NCBI RefSeq assembly: GCF_026151205.1 | Contig: NC_087075.1 | Span: 11,516,303-11,580,302 of the forward strand | Length of the DNA stretch: 64,000 nucleotides | Source of the DNA: Bolinopsis microptera | Taxonomy: Eukaryota > Ctenophora > Tentaculata > Lobata > Bolinopsidae | Direction of reading: 5' to 3' | Part shown: piece by piece, positions 10,192-64,000 of the stretch | Layout of the letters: the number at the start of each line of letters is the position of its first letter | How positions within the stretch are numbered: the first letter of the stretch is position 1 | Position numbers and translations under genes: made by a program | The notes under the pieces: generated by a model | Told to the model about the DNA's origin: nothing | Database searches by the model: none | What the model saw: the letters and a program-made list of their open reading frames with translations, nothing else

Positions 10192-11383
10192 AATAAAGAA
10201 AAACAAAATTTAAATTTTATAGCGATTACAATGAATAATGATATCATAATAAATATAAGTAGACATCCGATAATAGACTTGTTAAGTTCAGTACACTGTA
10301 CAACCCAAGCTGCCGCCCGACTATCAAAATAAAAAGAGCTAGCATGTTCATAGTCCTTCTATGTCATATTAAGAAGTCAACATCATTTTTAAAATACAAA
10401 AATAAATTTTATCAAATTTAAAAAATATCAACAGTCAATATATCCGAAGATATTCTGATTGGCAGAACACAGTATGTTAAAAGAATTTATTTATAGTTCT
10501 TTTGCTGCTTAGGCGCAGCACCGCGCTTAAGCCACATGCGTTTCGGTGCGCCGCGCCTAAACTCTAAATATTGTTAAGATAAACGAGATTTTATGAAATA
10601 ATTTAGCATTTAGCATGCTGACTTTGTAGGATATTAGAATTATACCTATACCAGTTCCAGTTCCAGATGTGAGTCAGCGCTTAAACCAAAAAGTAAAATA
10701 CAATTCTACTCACAAACTCAAGCCTAAAACCGGCCAAACACAAAAATATAATATGTTATCGACGATTGGGTGGATTGATTCCCAAAATATTTATCAGCAC
10801 GCAGCACTAATGTGAAGTTCATTATCGAATTTTAGTTTGGCATATATTATAGGACCATGCCATGGAGTAGAGCGTTTTACATATATAAGTTGGTAATGAG
10901 AAAATAATTAATGTTTGGTAATCGATCTTAATTAATTATTTATAATAGTCCGTTAAGGTATTTGGTACCACTGTACCAGGTTTGACAGAATGCAGCGACA
11001 GGAAGACGGGGACACGGGAGTGGGGAAAACAATGTACCATAAGGACAGAATACTACAGCCGAGTTGACAGTTGATGAGCAAGCCCAATTTCAATCGATTA
11101 AAAATGGGCTTGCTGGTACCTCAATCGTGAAATGAATAATTTGTTGAGGTTACCTTCATCCCAACAATGTGTGTTCTCACACAAATTTAATCTATTACAT
11201 TGTCATGTTCAACTTTTTTGTTTAAAAAAAGTGGTTCACAACTGTGCTGTACTAGATATTGTTATGTTTTGATGGCCCTTGCAGACACATTGCTCCTGCA
11301 TTTTATATTCATTTCCAACATTACATGAAATTGTAATGTTCCATTAAACTCGACTAGTGATAATAAAATACTATTATTAAGCT
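10192..11383. other. Region upstream of CKAP5 start codon
   Basis: AT-rich, with no supported coding region. It contains a GC-rich near-palindrome (about 10508-10555: TTAGGCGCAGCACC against GGTGCGCCGCGCCTAA). The CKAP5 promoter and 5' UTR should lie here, but I see no convincing core promoter or 5' UTR splice pair. Confidence 0.4.
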
Positions 11384-57088
<45,705 letters not shown>

Positions 57089-57115
<27 letters not shown>

Positions 57116-57176
57116 GTAAGTTTCCGTTTTGGTTTCTGTTTCTGTTTTAGCGGACCTTGACAAAGCTTGCTTCCTG
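57089..57176 (+). repeat. 60-bp tandem duplication of the CKAP5 exon 22 tail
   Basis: AGCGGACCTTGACAAAGCTT plus GCT appears at 57089-57111 (exon end) and again at 57149-57171. The second copy is preceded by a pyrimidine tract and AG (TTCTGTTTTAG) and followed by TCCTGTAAAT, a donor-like sequence. It therefore looks like a nascent duplicate mini-exon. Confidence 0.75.
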
Positions 57177-57563
57177 TAAATTGACTTTATATACCCTATA
57201 CTTTTTAACATGTCAATAACTAATATCACTAATGAGTATTACCTAATGAGAAGGTAAAGCTATGATAGCAACAGATGAACTAATGGGTGACCGACAACTG
57301 AACCCAATTGAACGTACTATTTTCCTTTCAATAACAGTTAATTCGAATCAAAATAAGAAGTTATTCCTTGTAGCAAGCAAGATACATTATATATTATACA
57401 GGTTAATACTTTGGAATGTTAAGACAAAGCTAGGATAGCAACGAATGAACTAATGATGTCATCATTTTCTGCCCTACCATCAGATTCTTCCAATCAACGA
57501 TGTAACAATACCAAATTGCCATTTTTATCTTCGGGTAATCAGAATTACAAGGAAAATAGTAAT
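57177..57563. other. Presumed start of CKAP5 intron 22
   Basis: AT-rich sequence without recognised exon, gene or strong repeat. Confidence 0.4.
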
Positions 57564-58507
57564 TACTCCAGTAGCAGGGAGGTGTTGAGTGTGCACTTCG
57601 ATGTATAGAGTTTTTTGCTATTGAATCGGGTTAAATAGGTCATTGGTAACTCAAATCACCGAGGGGGGAATTTTGTGTCGCTAGTCCCAACCCTGTGGAG
57701 CCACGCCCATATTTCATATCAGGTGCGTATATGGGAAATATGTATCTCAGCTTCTGAAGGTCTTAGAGACTCAAATTTGAGTTTAAAATGACCGCAATAC
57801 ACATGTTTATATTAGTACTATGAAGGTCATGAAAGCCCAAAATGCTTCTTTTTGGAAAAAAATTCAGAAAAACCGATTTTCACTTGAGCGTGAGTAAAAA
57901 ACTCTACTCTAGAAATTTAGTGAAAATCGAGTAAGCAGTTCAGTGTCTACAAGATTTCTAAACACAGGGTCCTCTGTTAGGTCATTCTGAATTAGAATTG
58001 ATAAAGTAAGCAAATTCTATAAGTAGTTTCAACCCTGTGGAGCCACGCCCATATTTCATATCAGGTGCGTATATGGGAAATATGTATCTCAGCTTCTGAA
58101 GGTCTTAGAGACTCAAACTTGAGTTTAAAATGACCGCAATGCACATGTTTATATTAGTACTATGAAGGTCATGAAAGCCCAAAATGCTTATTTTTGGAAA
58201 AAATTCAGAAAAACTGATTTTCACAAGCAAAAAATCTACTCTAGAAGTTAAGTGAAATCGAGTGTAAAGTTCAGTGTCTACAACGTTTCTAAACATAGGA
58301 TCCTTTGTAAGGTCATTCTGAATCAGAATTGATAAGGTATGCAAATTCTATTAGTAGTTTTAACCCTAGGGTGCAAAACTCCTAAATTACCCCCAGGCGC
58401 AAATATATGACTTTTCTATCTCGGCTTCTGAATGTTGTAGGGGCCTCTCTTTGAGCTCAAACTAACTACAATGGCCACATTTATATACCGACTATAAAGC
58501 AACATAG

Positions 58508-58900
58508 GGGGGGAGCCAAGTGGATATTTGTAGATATTTGTAGATTAATGTAGAGTGGATAATCCACGAAAAAAGTGGATGACATTCTACAAATTTATAC
58601 ATTTATCTCCAAAATTTCAGTAGAATTTCTGGGCACATATTTGAGATTACATTTTTTGTAGATAAATGTAGATATTTGTAGATTATTGTCAATGGATAAT
58701 TCACGAAAATTCTACAAATTCTACAAATTTATACATTTATCTCCAAAAATTCAGTAGAATTTCTGGGCACATATTTGAGATATACATTTTTTGTAGATAA
58801 ATGTAGATATTTGTAGATTATTGTAATGGATAATTCACGAAAAAAGTGGATGACATTATCCAAATATCTACAAATATCCACTTGGCCCCCCCCCCCCCCC
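58508..58900. mobile_element. G-run-bounded palindromic MITE (393 bp)
   Basis: CAACATAG flanks both sides (58500-58507 and 58901-58908). Ends are G6 (then A) GCCAAGTGGATATTTG and the inverse ending in 15 C. The interior repeats GTAGATATTTGTAGATT and its complement several times. It interrupts the third 342-bp repeat unit of the surrounding element, whose sequence resumes right after it. Confidence 0.75.
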
Positions 58901-59190
58901 CAACATAGGGTCTATATAGCTTAGTTTATAGAAATTCATTAAAAACTGTTTTAACCTTCATGCATCATAAAATAGTAATATGATCAAACATGTACTTAAT
59001 AATGATATCTCGGGCTAAAAAGATATTTGCAGCACAGTAAAACGTTCAACATAAACACATTAGGATAAAATTTATGGAGCAGCACATACCACCTAACTTT
59101 AATTTTGGTATTATTATTAATCAACTATATACAGCAAACACAAGATAATATAAATTAAATCATAAAATCGAGTGGCCGAGTAGTCTCGAC

Positions 59191-59950
59191 TCACCCATAA
59201 CTTCTCCAAAGGCGTCTATCATGAGCTTTGTACACTAAATCGTTGAAATTACTTAAACTAAATCTTTTATTTACAATCACAATAATTTGTTTTGTCATAA
59301 TGTCTTTTAATAATAAATCAAATAAATTTGAACGAGGTCTGCCCCTCCTTCCTTTGTAGTCAAAACATCCTAAACATGCAAATCTGAAAGATAAGAAGGC
59401 GGGAGTGTCATCACCGCTTCTGAGAACGTGCCCAAGCATCTTCCATCTTGCTTTCTTGATCCTTTCAGTAAGGGGTCTGACATTACATCTCTTATATAAA
59501 TTCTCGTTGCTGATAACCGTAGGCCAATAGGTGTTGATTATCTGTCTCAGATGCTTCCTTTGAAGAACGTCGACAGATGCCATTACGGTTTCAGGAGCAG
59601 CCCAGCTGCTACAGTTATACAACAGCACTGAAGTGACAAGAGCTTCGTACAGCTTCAGCTTTCTACTCTCACTGATCTGAACAGAACTATTCAACCAGAC
59701 TTTCTTGTAGGTGTAGAAGGCAACATTGGCTTTGTTGCGTCTGTTGACAATATCTCTTTCTGAACAGAGCTTTGATCCTAATAGCACTGACTCTCGCCAC
59801 TCTTCATCTCCTCTAATTTTATTGCCATGAGCATCTAAAGCATCTGTATCTGCCAAATACACTCTTGTAAACACCGTCTTTGATTCGTTAACAAAGAGAC
59901 TCCAATCCTTTAGTATATCACTGGCAATTTTGGTATAACTGCGAAAATAC
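59191..59950 (-). pseudogene. 5'-truncated RTE-like LINE fragment (RT C-terminus)
   Basis: An open minus-strand frame of about 250 codons. ILKDWSLFVNESKT, then TRVYLADTD, KANVAFYTYKKVW, SVLLYNCSSWAAPE, ENLYKRCNVRPL, RWKMLGHVLRSGDDTPAFLS and GRRGRPRSNLF align in order with the C-terminal third of the LINE protein at 3489-6590, at roughly half identity. The reverse transcriptase catalytic region is missing, so it is dead. Confidence 0.82.
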
Positions 59951-60224
59951 TCAGTTTCAGAAGGCTGCCTTCAGCTCCCTCTCTGGGGCTCTCTCCAGTA
60001 CAGCTGCTCGGCTATTATGGCTAATCAACTTGAATCCAACCTCATGTAGCAGAATCTACTTCTAGCTGCCTTCTGCTAACTCCAGGTCAACTCTACCCAG
60101 CTACCACCATACGTTATGATTTTAGATCTTATAACCTCTGATATGAGTGCTACCTCCGCTGCATCCAACATTTATATACCGACTATAAAGCAAAGTCCTT
60201 TCGAAGGCAAACCAAAAATTAGGC

Positions 60225-60821
60225 ATGGCGAGAAGAAATTGTTATTTTGTCCAAGACGTAAATCGTCGTAGAGTACTGTATCTCACTTTAGTGAGGAGCC
60301 TATTTGAGCATTGCTCGGTTATATGGAGACCAGTCACAAAATCCCAGATAAGCAAGCTGGAGGGCCTCCAAAAGCGTGCTATTAAGTGGATTCTTCACGA
60401 GGAGTATATGAGTTATCCACTATCCACATACATTCAAAAATGCAGACAGCTGAAGATTATGCCGATTGAAGACCGCTTTGACTTCTTGGATCTCATCTTC
60501 TTCTTTAAAATTGTGAAGCAACATATACCTGTCACTTTACCCTCATATTTGCAACCATTTCAAGGCCACTCAAGGCTCAGAAATAGTCACATGGACTCTC
60601 TATGTTTTGTAAGCTCTATCTCACCTCGAGCTAGCTCCAACGCTTTTGCCAAGAATTTCTTCTATAGGACCCACACTAAGTGGAATCACATTCCTCTAGA
60701 TATCCGTGAGATAGAGAGTATCACTGATTTTAAAAGTAAACTTTCCACTTACATGTGGGGGAAAATTATCCCGGTGGATTCGGACTCTGAACTTGACTAT
60801 TCAATAGAAACAAATCCGTAA
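60225..60821 (+). pseudogene. 5'-truncated LINE fragment (ORF2 C-terminus) with poly-A tail
   Basis: A 198-codon frame with RRRVLYLTLVRSLFEHCSVIW, ISKLEGLQKRAIKWIL and a basic/aromatic tail, the post-RT thumb region of CR1/jockey-type ORF2. After the stop come about 330 bp of 3' UTR, an AATAAA-like signal and A9 (61149-61157), right where the element's right arm resumes. So it is a truncated insertion into the arm of the surrounding transposon. Confidence 0.75.
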
Positions 60822-61849
60822 AATAGTTTATTCAAGATTATCTATTCTTGCTGTCTGCATTCACATATTTCTCAATTTCATCTCACAGCACAATATTTTA
60901 TGAATTGATTGAATGGGTGTGTGATTTTGTTTAAAGTAACTTATTACAATTTTATAAGGGCCCATGCTTGTGCAGGAGCTGCATTTGCACTCAATATCTG
61001 TGTTTTGGTGACTCTCAGGTCCTTTGGTTACATACATTTTGTCCGAGACAATTTCAACTTTGACAATCCATGCTTAGAGGACAATATTATATTTAACTAA
61101 TTCATTGTGTAAACTTGTATGTAATTGACTGATTTGAAAGATTTCAATAAAAAAAAACTTAACTTCTAGAGTAGATTTTTTGCTTATGAAAATCAGTTTT
61201 TCTGAATTTTTTCCAAAAATAAGCATTTTGGGCTTTCATGACCTTCATAGTACTAATATAAACATGTGCATTGCGGTCATTTTAAACTCAAGTTTGAGTC
61301 TCTAAGACCTTCAGAAGCTGAGATACATATTTCCCATATACGCACCTGATATGAAATATGGTCGTGGCTCCACAGGGTTGAAACTACTTATAGAATTTGC
61401 TTACTTTATCAATTCTAATTCAGAATGACCTAACAGAGGACCCTGTGTTTAGAAATCTTGTAGACACTGAACTGCTTACTCGATTTTCACTAAATTTCTA
61501 GAGTAGATTTTTTTACTCACGCTCAAGTGAAAATCGGTTTTTCTGAATTTTTTTCCAAAAAGAAGCATTTTGGGCTTTCATGACCTTCATAGTACTAATA
61601 TAAACATGTGTATTGCGGTCATTTTAAACTCAAATTTGAGTCTCTAAGACCTTCAGAAGCTGAGATACATATTTCCCATATACGCACCTGATATGAAATA
61701 TGGGCGTGGCTCCACAGGGTTGGGACTAGCGACACAAAATTCCCCCCTCGGTGATTTGAGTTACCAATGACCTATTTAACCCGATTCAATGGCAAAAAAC
61801 TCTATACATCGAAGTGCACACTCAACACCTCCCTGCTACTGGAGTAAAT

Positions 61850-62098
61850 ATATTCTTTTAACTGAGTCGGAATTATGACACAAATCATTTGATACAAGGT
61901 CACATATTTTGTTATAAAATTACTCAACCATTCGCCTAATGTAGCATAAAACTAAAAATCACTATAATGATTGTTTGAAAACCTATCTTATCGGAAATTC
62001 GTGCCCTAATCTATTCTTAATTTAAGATCTTATGCACATATATTTCGGATCAAATCTCTGAAATCCTCAAATTTTAGTCCTGTACCATATTAGTAGTG
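61850..62098. other. Spacer before the acidic-protein gene
   Basis: AT-rich, no gene or repeat recognised; it may include the 3' UTR of the minus-strand gene ending at 62099. Confidence 0.4.
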
Positions 62099-63883
62099 TT
62101 AGTCTTCCGGTAAGATGATAATGCCGCACATTTTACCCAAAAAGGAGAAAAACATTTTTTTGTACATTATCTCCTTCACGATGCCCTCATCTATGATACT
62201 CTCCGGCTCTTCTTCTTCCACAAGGTCCTCAGTCTGTTCTATATTTTCCTCTTCACCGTAATTAGATGTCTCAATTATTTCCACAATGTCCTCTGTCTGT
62301 TCTATATTTTCTTCTTCTTCCGGGTATTTAAGTATCTCAGTTATCTGCATTTCATTAAATCGAACTGGCGATTGCTGAACAACGGGCAGAGACCCGCCAT
62401 CAAATGCAACTGATCGTTCAAACCTTTCACTTTCACTTTCACTTTCACTTTTGTTTGGCTCCTCCGGGAGTTGCTTTTCAGTTGTGATACCGATTATCTG
62501 AAAGCTAACCTCCTTTGTATCTTCTGAAGCAATACCCTTTTCTTCGACATCATTTGTTGTATGTTCGTTTTCTGTCATCATATCATCTTCGGTTAACATA
62601 ATGTCTGTGTTTTCTGGAATGATGATATCATTAAATATAGCGTCGTCAGCTGCTGTCAAGTCTTCGTCCTCTACTGGGTTCTCTGTTTCTGCTTCTGTTT
62701 CTGCTTCTGTTTCTGCTTCTGTTTCTGTTTCTGCTTCTGTTTCTGCTTCTGTTTCCGTTTCCCGTTTCTGTTTCTGCTTCTGCTTCTGTTTCAACATTAT
62801 TATACAACTGATCTGCTGCTCTATCTTCTTGTGTGTCCTTGAGAGAATTTAGGAATTTATTGTCATTTTTCAGGATTTCTTTTAAGATATTTAGCATTTG
62901 CTTGCTTTTGAAAACATCACAAACCCAACCTCGATCAGTATCAAAGAAGGAATCAGCCATTGACATGGTCTCAACAAGATCTCTTAGAGTTTGCAGGGTG
63001 TATTCTTCATGTTTGGGGAGATTTACTCTGTTTTGCTCCATCAGTTCCAGTATTTTTCTAAGAGTCTCAACGTTCAACTCTGCTTCATTCGAGTGAATTT
63101 GTCAAGTGCTTGTGTTTCATCATTATGCTGCTCCATTTCAGTTGATTCCTTATTAGTATTTTTATTTCCTGCGATGATAAGTGCTGCATTTTCCCCGGCT
63201 GTTTCGTTGTTGGTGATTGTCGCATCGTCATCCCGGTCATCCCAGTCATCCCAGTCATCCCAGTCATCCTGGTGATCATCCAGTAGACTCAACGGGGACC
63301 AGTAATCAGTAAAACCATTTTCGATATCTCTAAAGTATTCTTGCCAATCATCGTCATCCCAGTCCCACATTTCAATATAATCCATGTCTGACCAATCATC
63401 GTCATCCCAGTCCCATATTTCATTATAATCCATGTCTGACCAATCATCGTCATCCCAGTCCCACATACCATTATAATCCATGTCTAACCAATCATCGTCA
63501 TCCCAGTCCCACATTTCATTAAACTCCCAGTCTAACCAGTTAGACATCCCCCAGTTATCGTCCTTTTTATCGTCCTTGTGATCGTTCCTATTATCGTCCT
63601 TATTATCGTCCCCACCTAAGTCCCAATTTCCGTTCCAAACTGTGTCCCAACTTGAGTCCCAACTTGAGTCCCAACCCAAAGGATCCCACCAATTACCACC
63701 GTCGTTAGATTCCTTTTTTTGTTTCTTTCCGTTGTGGTGGTTATTGTTTCCATGATGTCCATTATTTTGGTGCGGTCTTGCATCATGTCTGTTCTTATTT
63801 TTCTTCCTCTTTTTCCCATCCACAAGCAATATTAGGACGCTGAGAAGAAGGATGCAGCGAACAAAACTTTTCATCTGACACAT
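62099..63883 (-). pseudogene. Secreted acidic Asp/Trp-repeat protein gene with two apparent frameshifts
   Basis: Starts at 63883 (MCQMKSFVRC, or the inner Met at MKSFVRC) with a signal peptide FVRCILLLSVLILLVDG, then a basic KKRKKNKNR segment and a His/Asn-rich stretch. Four near-identical 16-residue repeats follow, with core MDYNEIWDWDDDDWSD (DNA about 63345-63530), then a (DDWDDW)n stretch. Near 63085-63100 the frame ends at KFTRMKQS but continues in another frame as NVETLRKILELMEQN, a helical acidic segment. A second shift in a GAAACA/GAAGCA repeat (about 62755-62765) leads to an ETEAE-rich stretch and a C-terminus ending GIIILPED at 62099. No introns. Asp/Trp repeats suggest a calcium-binding or adhesive extracellular protein, but the family is unknown. 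The frameshifts may be assembly indels. Confidence 0.6.
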
Positions 63884-64000
63884 AAATTAGCAACCCAAGG
63901 ATACGGTAAGCAAAACAAGTGATCCTGTGAAGAGTGATACTCCTATTAGTCGTGAACTTATATTATAATTAAATTAAAAGTTGACACGGTAGTTCTATTA
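63884..64000. other. Upstream of the acidic-protein gene
   Basis: AT-rich; the promoter is expected here. I see no defined element. Confidence 0.3.

Larger units (their letters stand above)
57564..61846. mobile_element. 4.3-kb element with arms of about 690 bp, enclosing LINE fragments
   Basis: Ends are TACTCCAGTAGCAGGGAGGT and its inverse, flanked by AAT on both sides (57561-57563, 61847-61849). Each arm holds two tandem units of 342 bp (left units start at 57688 and 58030, CAACCCTGTGGAGCCACG). A third, diverged unit (58371 onward) occurs only on the left. The right arm is 61160-61846. The interior was colonised by a palindromic MITE and two LINE fragments. No transposase frame is seen. The 3-bp duplication is suggestive, not proof. 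Confidence 0.65.

Noticed and set aside
9919-10206. Overlapping short frames on both strands
   Set aside because: All derive from the subterminal GTCCGCCAAT-type repeats of the transposon; both strands and several frames are open at once.
10508-10555. GC-rich near-palindrome upstream of CKAP5
   Set aside because: Only about 15 imperfect pairs and no flanking repeat; too weak to call a regulatory element or transposon.

Overview
This window looks like nuclear DNA from an invertebrate animal. The protein genes are split by GT-AG introns. One gene is an ortholog of the microtubule polymerase XMAP215/ch-TOG (CKAP5), and another encodes a prominin-type five-span membrane protein; both families are eukaryotic. 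Non-LTR retrotransposons, inverted-repeat DNA transposons and micro/minisatellites are dense. I cannot name the species. A non-vertebrate metazoan rich in nested genes fits best; a ctenophore or cnidarian would be a guess.

Layout: (1) Positions 1-7958 are retrotransposons. A minus-strand CR1/L2-like LINE (ORF1 with zinc knuckles, ORF2 with endonuclease and reverse transcriptase) is split by a plus-strand RTE-like LINE. The insertion left a 5-bp target duplication. A second LINE copy starts only 80 bp downstream and runs off the left edge. (2) Positions 8134-10185 hold an inverted-repeat element bounded by G-runs and filled with CT-rich satellite. (3) From 11384 to at least 57115 lies CKAP5 on the plus strand. 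I can place 22 exons covering TOG1, TOG2, a basic Lys/Ala linker, TOG3 and the start of the TOG4 linker (about 874 codons, all phases consistent). The 3' half of the gene was not found.

The CKAP5 introns host other genes. Intron 5 has two identical tRNA-Val(UAC) genes in inverted orientation. Intron 7 (about 19 kb) contains an entire antisense gene of about 14.4 kb. It appears to encode a signal peptide, eleven tandem galactose-binding-like (F5/8C/fucolectin-type) modules, an uncharacterised module, a sushi domain and a complete prominin-like five-transmembrane region. Eight of the lectin modules are near-identical recent duplicates, including their introns. Intron 14 contains a two-exon sense gene of unknown function (366 aa). 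Intron 20 contains an antisense BTB-domain gene with a frameshift.

The remaining introns are filled with transposons. Several palindromic elements start and end with runs of G/C, and the best-preserved ones have 8-bp target duplications; one carries a Mutator-like transposase relic. Intron 21 holds a three-level nest (hAT-like inside mariner-like inside a larger inverted-repeat element). At 57564-61846 a 4.3-kb element with arms of about 690 bp encloses two LINE fragments. The right end (62099-63883, minus) carries a secreted Asp/Trp-repeat acidic protein gene broken by two apparent frameshifts.

The most unusual item is the lectin-array/prominin fusion. It would be a membrane receptor or adhesion protein whose modules differ mainly in two loops. 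The fusion is inferred from uninterrupted exon phases and needs transcript support.
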